Positions 29,500 through 39,741 of a DNA stretch of 40,612 bases are shown one piece after another. The position numbers and the translations under genes are program-made. The DNA is from Acidobacteriota bacterium (GTDB lineage Bacteria > Acidobacteriota > Thermoanaerobaculia > Thermoanaerobaculales > Sulfomarinibacteraceae): assembly GCA_022340775.1 (NCBI GenBank), contig JAJDNH010000084.1, positions 1 through 40,612 on the forward strand, given 5' to 3'. The number at the start of each line of letters is the position of its first letter. Position 1 is the first letter of the stretch. The notes under the pieces were generated by a model, which saw only the letters and a program-made list of their open reading frames with translations, did not search any database and was not told the DNA's origin.

Positions 29500-30368
29500 A
29501 AGAAGCGGCGCTTGATGATGATGACGTCGCTGGGTTGAATCTGGGGATCGGGGTCTTTGCCACGCCTGATCCGCGACAGGTCATAGTCGAGGATCTTCTT
29601 CTCCCCAGCGCTTTCCCGGTGTACCTCGACTGACTGGGAGGCGAACTTCCCGAGCCCGCCGGCCTGGGTGATCGCCTGCACCAGGGTCATTCCGTGCTCC
29701 AGCTGGTACTGCCCCGGGCGGGCCACTTCGCCGGTGATGAAGTACAGCTGCTTGGCTTCGACAGCTATGATGTCACCGGCCTTGAGCAGGAAGTCGTTGT
29801 CCTTGCCGGCGGCGAGGTTCTCGGTTGTGAAGGTGTAGACCTTCTGCACGCTCGCGCCGTTTTCCACCTCGCTTCGCCGCAGCTCGACCTTGGGCCCGGC
29901 GGACGACTTGAAGCCACCCACTTCCGCCAGCAGCTGATTGAGGGTGGTCGGCCCCTTGAGGTAGAAGGTCCCGGGCCGCTGCACCTCGCCGACGATGGTG
30001 ACCGCCTGTGACTGGTACTGGCTGACGTCGACCTGCACCTGAACGTCAACGTAGTAGTCCTTCTCGAGCGCAGCGACCAGCTTCGAGGCAATCTCCGTCG
30101 TCGTCAGCCCGGCCACGTGCACCTTGTCGAGGAGCGGGAACGTGATATTGCCGTCTTCGTCGACCGGAAACTGGCCGGAAATCTCATCATGCTGATAGCT
30201 GACCACCTTGAGGACGTCGCCTCTCCCGACGTGATAGGCGGTGGCCTCTTCGGCGACCGGAGTCGGCGCCGAGCCTGGCTTCGTGGGGACCTGCCCCTGT
30301 CCAGAGGACGGGAGAGGACACATGAGCGCCGCCGTCAACGTGAGCAGGGCTACCGTTCGTGGTCTCAT
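29496..30368 (-). CDS. Wza/Poly_export-type polysaccharide export protein
   Basis: 290 residues with a Sec signal peptide (cleaved near 23); a cysteine in it (LMC) does not form a standard lipobox. The poly-export domain (YHVGRGDVLKVVSYQHDEISGQF and FPLLDKVHVAGLTTTEIASKL) is followed by two SLBB domains (VTIVGEVQRPGTFYL; FITGEVARPGQYQL). Such proteins form the outer-membrane or periplasmic channel for exopolysaccharide. It is shorter than E. coli Wza and lacks the C-terminal amphipathic helix that forms Wza's outer-membrane pore, so the beta-barrel encoded just upstream may supply that function. Confidence 0.92.
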   Translation of the reverse strand: MRPRTVALLTLTAALMCPLPSSGQGQVPTKPGSAPTPVAEEATAYHVGRGDVLKVVSYQHDEISGQFPVDEDGNITFPLLDKVHVAGLTTTEIASKLVAALEKDYYVDVQVQVDVSQYQSQAVTIVGEVQRPGTFYLKGPTTLNQLLAEVGGFKSSAGPKVELRRSEVENGASVQKVYTFTTENLAAGKDNDFLLKAGDIIAVEAKQLYFITGEVARPGQYQLEHGMTLVQAITQAGGLGKFASQSVEVHRESAGEKKILDYDLSRIRRGKDPDPQIQPSDVIIIKRRFF

Positions 30369-30376
30369 CGCCGCCC

Positions 30377-31609
30377 TCAGAACCCCAGCACGACGCCGAC
30401 CAGATACATGTTGGCGTCGTAGCCGTAGGACTGGATCGAGTCACGCTTTTCGTGATCGTAGGCAACCCGGAGAGCGAGGACCGGCGAGAAGTGGTACCCG
30501 GCCTGAGCCGCGTACGAGGAGATCTTGTCAGCTCGCCGCTGCCCGCCGGGGATGTCGGCCACCTGGTAGCTGTTTCTCTGGTAACGGTAGCGCAGGCTGC
30601 CGAACAGCCGCCCCCGCTGTAGGTTGTAGGTAGCTGCGCCGCCGGTCGTGGTGTAGAAGGCGTTGAGGCCGTATGCGGACGGGAAGTCTTGGCGCAGAAG
30701 CTCGAGCTTGAAGGTCGACTCGTGCGCTAGGGCCCACGTCAGAGAGCCCCGTACGACCAACCCCGAGTAGTTGGAGAAGACCGGTGCCTGGGCGGTATGC
30801 TGAAACTCGGTGCGGCGGGCGCCGACCGAGAGCTCGCTCGACAGCACCGGTGAGATCTCGCCCTGAAAGCCGATCGTCACCTCGTCCGACGTCGAGCTGC
30901 GGAACGAGTAGGTTTCCGTGGGATCGAACTTCTCGTGGCGGTAGGTCACGCGCATCACCAACGTCGGGCTGACCTGGCGCAGCCAGCCGACACCGTAGCT
31001 CTTCCGCTTGTAGTCGTAGAACAGGGCTTTGTTGTCGAACGTGGCGTCTGTCGATCCCCCTTGGACAGAGAAGCCGCTCAGCGGCGTGAGCCAGTAGTCG
31101 GCAACCACGCGCAGATCGGACAGATTGAACTGCGAGTCGGCGAACACGACCTCACCGCCGGGGTCGAACTGTTGCGTTTCCTGGTTCCCGGACGTGTACC
31201 GGTAGTTCGTCGTCAGCTTGAGGCCGCTCGCGAACTCGAACACGCCGTCAAGCCTGGCAAACTGCGACCAGTGCTGGTGCAGCTGGTAGGAGCCGTAGTC
31301 ACGGTACTGCGGTGTGTAGCTGAATGTCACCTTCGAGTTGCTGATCGGCAGCTCGAAGAGCAGGTTGGCGCGAGCGAGCAGGACGGTGTCGCTCACCGGA
31401 TTGATCGCGCGGAAAAAGACGTTGTCACGGTTCTCCCAAGAGAGGTCAGCCGAAGGACTGAACAGGACCGGTCCGAGCGGTAGCGGCTGCGCCGTCGCCG
31501 ACGGCACTCCCAGGGATTCCCCGCGGAGTGTCAGGGTCTGGGCCTGGAGAACCGAAAGTCCTCCAAGCAGACAGACGATTGCCGAAGCGCACACCACCCG
31601 ATACCGCAT
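30377..31609 (-). CDS. Outer-membrane beta-barrel protein (porin-like)
   Basis: 410 residues with a signal peptide (MRYRVVCASAIVCLLGGLSVLQAQ) and GGAGGTG 6 bases before the ATG. The mature part is a series of short alternating polar/aromatic strands (for example SYGVGWLRQVSPTLVMRVTY) and ends in a terminal strand finishing YLVGVVLGF, with the C-terminal phenylalanine that typifies outer-membrane barrels recognised by BamA. It resembles the putative beta-barrel porin-2 type that accompanies exopolysaccharide export genes. It ends only 8 bases before the Wza-like gene, so they form one operon. Confidence 0.85.
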   Translation of the reverse strand: MRYRVVCASAIVCLLGGLSVLQAQTLTLRGESLGVPSATAQPLPLGPVLFSPSADLSWENRDNVFFRAINPVSDTVLLARANLLFELPISNSKVTFSYTPQYRDYGSYQLHQHWSQFARLDGVFEFASGLKLTTNYRYTSGNQETQQFDPGGEVVFADSQFNLSDLRVVADYWLTPLSGFSVQGGSTDATFDNKALFYDYKRKSYGVGWLRQVSPTLVMRVTYRHEKFDPTETYSFRSSTSDEVTIGFQGEISPVLSSELSVGARRTEFQHTAQAPVFSNYSGLVVRGSLTWALAHESTFKLELLRQDFPSAYGLNAFYTTTGGAATYNLQRGRLFGSLRYRYQRNSYQVADIPGGQRRADKISSYAAQAGYHFSPVLALRVAYDHEKRDSIQSYGYDANMYLVGVVLGF

Positions 31610-31639
31610 CCAAACACCTCCGCCTCATAGCTCGCGCGA

Positions 31640-31669
31640 ACTATAGCACCGGCGTTGCGAAGGTCGCAA
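31640..31669 (-). promoter_or_regulatory. Promoter of the beta-barrel/Wza operon
   Basis: On the minus strand TTGCGA (31664-31669), 18 bases, then TATAGT (31640-31645). The -10 is extended (TGCTATAGT) and matches at 5/6. A normal leader with a Shine-Dalgarno follows. Confidence 0.65.
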
Positions 31670-31694
31670 CGAAAGCCGCAGAAGCGCGGTAGCG

Positions 31695-31700
31695 TATAGT
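31695..31700 (+). promoter_or_regulatory. Likely -10 of the S46 peptidase gene
   Basis: TATAGT, 5/6 to consensus, 31 bases before the ATG. No convincing -35 lies at 16-18 bases, so the assignment rests on the hexamer alone. Confidence 0.4.
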
Positions 31701-31731
31701 CGAGGCTGACCCTGTTTTGGAGGAGGAAGTC

Positions 31732-33957
31732 ATGAGATCGACCGCTCGCCGACTCGCCGCACCTGTCCTGATCACGGCCGTCGTCCTCGTCCTGGCCGCC
31801 GCCCCAAGGGTGGCCGCTGACGAAGGGATGTGGCTTCTGGACCAGATACCGAAGCTCGACCAAGCGAAGCTCAAGGCCGAGGGGCTGGAGCTGACCCCGC
31901 AGCAGATCTGGAACCCTGCGGACGGCAGCGGCCTGGCATCTGCCGTGGTCTGGCTCGGCGGCTGCACGGCTTCGTTCGTCTCTCCCGACGGGCTGATCGT
32001 CACCAACCACCACTGCGCATTCCCGGCCGCACAGTACAACTCGACGCCAGAGAACAACCTCATCGCCAGCGGCTTCCTGGCCGTTGATCGCGACCACGAG
32101 CTCCCCTCCCCCGGCTCCCACGCCTATGTTCTCGAGGGGTTCGCAGACGTCACGCAGAGGGTTCTGGAGGCGGTGCCTACAGGCGCCGACGATACGGCCC
32201 GATTCAAGGCCGTGGAAGGCGCCGTCAAGCGCATCGTCAAGAGTTGTGAAGCCGGCGGCGACCTGCGCTGCCGCGTGGCTTCGATGTTCGGAGGATTGAG
32301 TTACGTTCTGTACCGGCAGCTCGACCTCCGTGATGTACGACTGGTCCACATTCCGGCCGAGGGGATTGGCGCCTTCGGCGGTGACATCGACAACTGGATG
32401 TGGCCACGCCATGACGGTGACTACGCTTTTCTGAGGGCCTACGTGGGTCCAGATGGCAAGCCGGCCGACTACTCGAAGGACAACGTGCCGTACAGGCCCA
32501 AGAGATATCTCCGCATCTCGGATCGTGGTGTCGCCAGGGAAAGTCTCACGCTGCTGCTCGGATATCCGGGTCGCACCATGCGCTATCGCACGTCGTACGC
32601 CGTTCAGCAGGCGGAGGAGGTACGGTACCCCGAGAACATTCGCCTGCTTGGCGAAGCTATTCACGTCCTCGAGCTGCAGTCCAAGAAATCGCCCGCAGCG
32701 GCAATCAAGAACGCCTCTGCGATCAAGTACATGAACAACGGCATGAAGAACAACCAGGGGATGATCGACGGCCTCCGCTCGTCGCACCTACTCGAAAGCA
32801 AGCGCCGCGACGAGGCCGAGCTCGCAAAGTGGATCGAGTCCGATCCAGCTCGGGCCCAACGCTTCGGCCACGTGCTGCCCGAGATCGCGTCCGTCCACGA
32901 GGAGGAGGCCGCCACCGCACGCCGCGACCTCGTGCTGGGCTTCATGTACCGTACGTCGAGGCTCCTGAGTGCCGCCAACACGCTCCTCAAGATCAGTGAG
33001 CAGCGAGCCAAGCCTGATCTCGAACGCGAGCCCGGCTACATGGAACGTGACCTCCCCCGCCGGCGTCATCGCCTGATGCGGATGCAGCGAAGCCTCGACG
33101 TGGCCAGCGACCGCGCCGTGCTGCGCCTGATGCTTCTGGAAGCGTCCAGGCTGCCGGAGGACCAACGCATCCAGCCGCTCGACGCCCTGGTTTTCAAGGG
33201 CGACAGCGATCCAGCAACCGAGGTCGACGCCTTCTTGGACAAGCTGTATGCAGGCACCCGGCTGCAGGATGAGGACTTCCGGATGTCGCTGTTCGAGGCT
33301 TCCCGCGCCGATGTTGTGGGCAGCAGCGACAGCATGATCGAGCTCGCCCTCGCCCTCGAACCGCTGCGCAAGGCAAACCGTCAGCGAGAGGAGAAGATCG
33401 AAGGCGCTCTCAGCCGCCTGCGTCCCCTGTACGTGCAGGCGTTGCACGAGTATCGGGGCGGCCTCATGTACCCCGATGCCAACTCTACGATCCGCTTCAA
33501 CTACGGCACCGTCCGCGGCTACCGACCGCGAGATGCGGTGCGCTACTTCTGGATGACCAGCCTGCGAGGGGTGCTGGAGAAGGACACCGGCGTGTCCCCG
33601 TTCAACTCCCCGAAGGCCCTGCTGAAGGCGGCCAGGACCACCGAACCGTCTCCGTACCTCGACAACACCATCAAGGACGTGCCGGTAGACTTCCTCGCTA
33701 CCCTCGATAGCACCGGCGGCAACTCTGGCTCGCCAGTCATGAACGGCGCGGGCGAGCTGGTCGGCCTGCTGTTTGACGGCAACTACGAGTCGATGGCCTC
33801 AGACTGGCGATTCGACCCCGTCCTGACAAGGTCGATCATGGTCGACATCCGATATGTCTTCTGGAACCTCGACCGTGTTTACCACGCCGATCGACTGATC
33901 CGCGAGATGGGGGATCCGTTCCGCACTCTCGGGGGCCGTGACGGAGTGACGAAGTGA
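31732..33957 (+). CDS. S46-family dipeptidyl peptidase, DPP7 type
   Basis: 741 residues from the ATG at 31732, preceded by GGAGGAGGAA; a TTG 15 bases earlier lies within the Shine-Dalgarno. Residues 1-29 are a signal peptide, so it acts in the periplasm or outside. S46 exopeptidases release dipeptides from peptide N-termini. The chymotrypsin-like triad is visible: His93/94 in TNHHC, Asp in the DIDNWMWPRHDGD region (218-230) and Ser665 in GGNSGSPV. Residue +18 from the serine is Gly683 (FDGN), the position that is Gly in DPP7 (bulky hydrophobic P1) and Arg in DPP11 (acidic P1); DPP7-like specificity is therefore predicted. A periplasmic protein-feeding role fits. Confidence 0.94.
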   Translation: MRSTARRLAAPVLITAVVLVLAAAPRVAADEGMWLLDQIPKLDQAKLKAEGLELTPQQIWNPADGSGLASAVVWLGGCTASFVSPDGLIVTNHHCAFPAAQYNSTPENNLIASGFLAVDRDHELPSPGSHAYVLEGFADVTQRVLEAVPTGADDTARFKAVEGAVKRIVKSCEAGGDLRCRVASMFGGLSYVLYRQLDLRDVRLVHIPAEGIGAFGGDIDNWMWPRHDGDYAFLRAYVGPDGKPADYSKDNVPYRPKRYLRISDRGVARESLTLLLGYPGRTMRYRTSYAVQQAEEVRYPENIRLLGEAIHVLELQSKKSPAAAIKNASAIKYMNNGMKNNQGMIDGLRSSHLLESKRRDEAELAKWIESDPARAQRFGHVLPEIASVHEEEAATARRDLVLGFMYRTSRLLSAANTLLKISEQRAKPDLEREPGYMERDLPRRRHRLMRMQRSLDVASDRAVLRLMLLEASRLPEDQRIQPLDALVFKGDSDPATEVDAFLDKLYAGTRLQDEDFRMSLFEASRADVVGSSDSMIELALALEPLRKANRQREEKIEGALSRLRPLYVQALHEYRGGLMYPDANSTIRFNYGTVRGYRPRDAVRYFWMTSLRGVLEKDTGVSPFNSPKALLKAARTTEPSPYLDNTIKDVPVDFLATLDSTGGNSGSPVMNGAGELVGLLFDGNYESMASDWRFDPVLTRSIMVDIRYVFWNLDRVYHADRLIREMGDPFRTLGGRDGVTK

Positions 33958-33984
33958 GGAAGTGACGGAGGCCGGAAGGGAAAC

Positions 33985-34039
33985 GTCCTCTCAGGGAAGA
34001 GGACAATAATAGGTGCGGGCATCCGCTGACGCCCGCACC
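33985..34039. terminator. Tandem hairpins between convergent genes, probable bidirectional terminator
   Basis: A 7-bp stem GTCCTCT/AGAGGAC (33985-33991, 33998-34004) is followed by a 9-bp stem GGTGCGGGC/GCCCGCACC (34012-34020, 34031-34039). On the minus strand the second stem is followed by TATTATTGT, a usable U-tract for the chalcone-isomerase-like gene. On the plus strand the first is followed by AATAAT. Confidence 0.6.
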
Positions 34040-34062
34040 CTTCCCACGGCCAAGAAGCGGGG

Positions 34063-34626
34063 TCAGCCGGCCTTGCCGAGCATCCCTTCCTTCAGGTCCT
34101 CTGTCGGCGGATGGTCGCCGAACCAGACGCGCATCAGGGCCTTGGCGAAGTCGTCGCCAGGGATCGTTCCCTTGTCGGTGCCGTTGATGACGACCTTGGT
34201 GCCCTCGCCCGGGATCATCGTCATCTCGACGACATCGTCGACCTTCATGTCGCCAAAGTAACTCTTGAAGGTCGCGATGCGCTCCTTCAACGCCGCCATC
34301 TCACTGGGGCTGTTGTCCTCGAACCCTTCGTCCCAGCCGCCGTCCATCTTGCTTTTGCTCGCCTTGTTGGTGCGAAAGTGCATGACCACACGCTTGATCT
34401 GGTCTGAGTTGATGACCTCGGCCGCATCCTTCGTCTGGTGCTCGAGGTAAAGCCCACCGATGTAGACCTTGATCCAGAGCTTCTTCCGCACTCCCATTCC
34501 GTTGAGGTGAAGCGTCTTGCCGGACACCGTCACCTGATCGGGCATGGTGACCCCAGCGAGCTCGCCCGCATAGGCTACCGGTGCCGCCAGCGCCGCTGCC
34601 AGTACGATTCCAAAGACACGTCGCAT
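34063..34626 (-). CDS. Secreted chalcone-isomerase-fold protein
   Basis: 187 residues with a clear signal peptide (cleaved after AYA, near 20) and GGGGAGG before the ATG. The VTMPDQVTVSGKTLHLNGMGVRKKLWIKVYIGGLYLE stretch and the later YFGDMKVDDVVEMTMIPGEGTKVVING are typical of bacterial chalcone-isomerase-like proteins. Catalytic residues of the plant enzyme are generally not conserved in this family, so a fatty-acid- or ligand-binding role is more likely than flavonoid chemistry. It lies 34 bases after the flavoprotein gene, and the two are probably co-transcribed. Confidence 0.85.
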   Translation of the reverse strand: MRRVFGIVLAAALAAPVAYAGELAGVTMPDQVTVSGKTLHLNGMGVRKKLWIKVYIGGLYLEHQTKDAAEVINSDQIKRVVMHFRTNKASKSKMDGGWDEGFEDNSPSEMAALKERIATFKSYFGDMKVDDVVEMTMIPGEGTKVVINGTDKGTIPGDDFAKALMRVWFGDHPPTEDLKEGMLGKAG

Positions 34627-34660
34627 GCTCTGCCTCCCCTCTGGCTCCTGGTTTCTCGCG

Positions 34661-35860
34661 TCATTCTACTCGATTCCCCTCTTCCCCCATGCGGCCCATG
34701 AGGCGCCTCGATCTATGGTCCAGCCACCACAGGTACAGGAGCCGCCTCAGCCGGCCACCCGACTCCGCCCACCGGCCCTCCAGCATCGAGGTCAGGATCT
34801 CCACCCGCCTCCGCCCCGAGCACGCTTCCTCCAACATGCGGGCCCGGCTCGCCCTCGACAAGGCCCGCTCGAGAAGCGTCTCGAGGTGCACCCGTTGACG
34901 CGCCAAGGTCACTGTCGCACCGGCACTACCACCGGTGAACACCTTGCCGTCGCGAAGCGCCAGGTGGGCCTCCCAGGCTGCCGAGGACGCCACCACCAGC
35001 CCCGCCGAGGACCCTCCAGGAAAACCGGGAGCGCCACAGCCCGCAGCGGCCCCAACCGCGACCCATCCGTCGCCGGCAACGGCGCGCATCGCACCGCCGA
35101 GACTGGTGGTATCGACTGCGACGTCCATGGCATGCCACCTGTCGCCGAGCTCCCGGTTCACGACCTCGCTGGCCCAGGCGGTAGTCGGATCGGCATCATC
35201 CGGCACTCGCAGCACCGCATTCACCATGCCTCCGTCAACTGGAACCACGAGCAGCCAGTGGCCGCCGCGCGCCGCCAGGGTGGCCTCGCCCGGTGGTTCT
35301 CCGTCCAGTCGAGCCACCACGCGCACCCTGCGGGGGCCGCGCCTCGGCATCGCCTGGCCGAGAGCCGCCGGCAGGAACCCTCGCGGCCCCGTGGCATCGA
35401 CGACCACCGGTGCCTCGAAGACGAAGTCGTCACCCTGCCCGTCGCGAGCTCGAATGCCGATCACCCGGCGGTCCTGCCACAACGGACCGCATGCCGTGAA
35501 GCCTTTGATGAGTGTTACTCCGCGCTGGTAGGCCGACCGTTCCAGCACCTCGAGCGCCTCCGCCCGGGACAACGCCAGCACGGCACATCGTTCGCACAGC
35601 TGGATCCGTTGTTGGGCTGCTCCCTCGAGCCAGAGCTCCTTGCTGCGTACCGCCGACGGCCGTTCGACCATCTCCGCCATCGCGTCGAGCTCCTGAAGAA
35701 CCTCCGCGCCAGGAGTGGTCAGACACAGCACGCCTGGAGACGGCTCCAACCGTGACTCGACGACAGTCACCCGATGGCCGGCGCGAGCCAGCAGACCGGC
35801 CGTCACGAGCCCGGCAGGGCCGGCCCCGATCACCAGCACGTCGCTTCGCCGGTCGGCCAT
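34661..35860 (-). CDS. FAD-dependent oxidoreductase, halogenase/geranylgeranyl-reductase-like
   Basis: 399 residues. The N-terminal dinucleotide-binding motif DVLVIGAGPAGLVTAGLLARAG (7-28), an acidic residue ending the second strand (VTVVES) and the downstream GWVAVGAAAGCGAPGFPGG motif that contacts FAD place it in the p-hydroxybenzoate hydroxylase/geranylgeranyl reductase/tryptophan halogenase superfamily. The halogenase WxWxIP motif is not seen, so halogenation is not supported. The substrate is unknown. It has no good Shine-Dalgarno; a TACACT hexamer ends six bases before the ATG, which suggests a leaderless transcript. It is divergent from fadN. Confidence 0.82.
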   Translation of the reverse strand: MADRRSDVLVIGAGPAGLVTAGLLARAGHRVTVVESRLEPSPGVLCLTTPGAEVLQELDAMAEMVERPSAVRSKELWLEGAAQQRIQLCERCAVLALSRAEALEVLERSAYQRGVTLIKGFTACGPLWQDRRVIGIRARDGQGDDFVFEAPVVVDATGPRGFLPAALGQAMPRRGPRRVRVVARLDGEPPGEATLAARGGHWLLVVPVDGGMVNAVLRVPDDADPTTAWASEVVNRELGDRWHAMDVAVDTTSLGGAMRAVAGDGWVAVGAAAGCGAPGFPGGSSAGLVVASSAAWEAHLALRDGKVFTGGSAGATVTLARQRVHLETLLERALSRASRARMLEEACSGRRRVEILTSMLEGRWAESGGRLRRLLYLWWLDHRSRRLMGRMGEEGNRVE

Positions 35861-35866
35861 TCACCG

Positions 35867-35872
35867 AGTGTA
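35867..35872 (-). promoter_or_regulatory. -10 element of predicted leaderless flavoprotein transcript
   Basis: The minus strand reads TACACT, six bases (CGGTGA), then ATG. The hexamer is 4/6 and no -35 is clear. GGTGA directly abutting the ATG is too close for a Shine-Dalgarno. Confidence 0.4.
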
Positions 35873-35910
35873 AGGGATCCGCATCGGTTTGCCCCGTGAG
35901 TCGTTACCCC

Positions 35911-35939
35911 TTGCCATTTTCGATCGAGTGCGCCAAAAT
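35911..35939 (+). promoter_or_regulatory. Sigma-70-type promoter of fadN-fadA
   Basis: TTGCCA (35911-35916, 5/6) and CAAAAT (35934-35939, 4/6) are separated by 17 bases. The -10 overlaps the left edge of the FadR-like palindrome, so a bound repressor would block RNA polymerase. Confidence 0.55.
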
Positions 35940-35957
35940 GAATGAGTGCTCATTCAT
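35938..35957. promoter_or_regulatory. FadR/YsiA-type TetR-family operator
   Basis: A perfect inverted repeat: ATGAATGAG (35938-35946), two bases, CTCATTCAT (35949-35957). The arms match TGAATGA/TCATTCA, the known operator arms of Bacillus subtilis FadR (YsiA), a TetR-family repressor of beta-oxidation genes that is released by long-chain acyl-CoA. It sits about 70 bases upstream of fadN. The repressor gene is not in the window. Confidence 0.72.
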
Positions 35958-36027
35958 GTCTCCTCGTCCGCCGTCGGCATATCCGGGCGGACCGCCGTCA
36001 AAACCCATGAGATCGGGAGGTAGATCC

Positions 36028-38448
<2,421 letters not shown>

Positions 38449-38474
38449 GCCCGGCGTTGAAAGGAGCTGCCACG

Positions 38475-39641
38475 ATGCGAGAAGCCGTCATCGTTTCCGT
38501 CGCCCGCACCCCTATCGGCAGGGCCAAGAGGGGCAGCCTGCGCGACACCCGACCCGAGGAGTTCACCGCCGAGGTGCTGAAGGCGCTGATCGAGCGCACG
38601 CCCGGGCTCGAGCCAGCCATGGTCGACGACGTCATCCTCGGTTGCGCGATGCCCGAGGGGGAACAGGGCATGAACATCGCTCGCATGATTGCCCTCCTCG
38701 CGGGGTTCCCCAACTCGGTTCCGGCCATGACCGTCAACCGGTTCTGCTCCTCCGGCTCGCAGACCATCGCGCTGGCTGCGGACACCATCAAGGCCGGCAA
38801 CGCGGAGATCATCATCGCCGGCGGCGTCGAGTCGATGTCGATGGTCGCCATGGGCGGCAACAAGCTGATTGCCGACCCGGCGCTGGTCGACAAGCTGCCG
38901 ACCGCCTATACCGCGATGGGCACCACCGCCGAGATTGTCGCCCGCCGCTATGAGATCTCGCGCGAGGACCAGGATCAGTTCGCCTACACCTCTCACATGA
39001 GGGCCGCGGCAGCGATCGAGGAGGGAAAGTTCAAGGACGAGATCGTTCCGCTCAAGGTCCGCAGGCGTCAGAACGGCAGCTGGACCGAGTTCACCTTCGA
39101 CACCGACGAGGGTCCGCGCACCGACACCACCGTCGAGGCTTTGTCCAAGCTCAAGCCGGTCTTTGACCCGCGCGGCACCGTCACCGCCGGCAATGCCTCG
39201 CAGACCAACGACGGCGCCGCCGCCGTCGTGGTGATGTCTGCTGAGAAGGCCGAGGAGATGGGCCTGAAGCCGATCGCGTACGTGCGCGAGTGGGCGGCCG
39301 CCGGCGTCGACCCGGACGAGATGGGCATCGCCCCTTCCGTCGCCGTCCCCAAGCTCCTAGCCAAGAGTGGCCTCACGCTCGACGACATCGACCTGGTCGA
39401 GATCAACGAGGCGTTCGCCTCGCAGTCGATCTACTGCGTGCGCAATCTCGGCCTCGACCCCGACAAGACCAACGTCAACGGTGGAGCCATCGCCACCGGC
39501 CACCCCCTCGGCGCTACCGGAGCCGTGCTGACGGTCAAGATCCTGGGGGAGCTGAAGCGCCGCAAGGCCAGGCGCGGCCTCGTTACCATGTGCATCGGCG
39601 GCGGGATGGGCTTCGCGTACATTCTGGAGATGGCCGGCTGA
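38475..39641 (+). CDS. fadA: Acetyl-CoA acyltransferase (3-ketoacyl-CoA thiolase)
   Basis: 388 residues with AAGGAG 8 bases before the ATG. Catalytic residues are Cys91 (NRFCSSG), His343 (GGAIATGHPLGATGA) and Cys373 (CIGGGMGFA), with the NEAF motif at 311-314. It cleaves 3-ketoacyl-CoA with CoA, releasing acetyl-CoA, the last step of beta-oxidation. It forms an operon with fadN under the FadR-like operator and ends at a strong terminator. The fadE acyl-CoA dehydrogenase, third gene of the B. subtilis operon, does not follow here. Confidence 0.96.
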   Translation: MREAVIVSVARTPIGRAKRGSLRDTRPEEFTAEVLKALIERTPGLEPAMVDDVILGCAMPEGEQGMNIARMIALLAGFPNSVPAMTVNRFCSSGSQTIALAADTIKAGNAEIIIAGGVESMSMVAMGGNKLIADPALVDKLPTAYTAMGTTAEIVARRYEISREDQDQFAYTSHMRAAAAIEEGKFKDEIVPLKVRRRQNGSWTEFTFDTDEGPRTDTTVEALSKLKPVFDPRGTVTAGNASQTNDGAAAVVVMSAEKAEEMGLKPIAYVREWAAAGVDPDEMGIAPSVAVPKLLAKSGLTLDDIDLVEINEAFASQSIYCVRNLGLDPDKTNVNGGAIATGHPLGATGAVLTVKILGELKRRKARRGLVTMCIGGGMGFAYILEMAG

Positions 39642-39666
39642 TCGGCACGTTCCGACTGAGATACCT

Positions 39667-39695
39667 AGCCCCCGGCCGAGCGCCGGGGGTTTCTT
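39667..39695 (+). terminator. Rho-independent terminator after fadA
   Basis: Stem CCCCCGGC (39669-39676) / GCCGGGGG (39682-39689), extended by a G-T and an A-T pair, with a 5-base loop and followed by TTTCTT. Confidence 0.85.
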
Positions 39696-39741
39696 GTGCC
39701 CGACTCCCACGGAGTGATTGAGTTACGAGGTTGTGGGGCAT

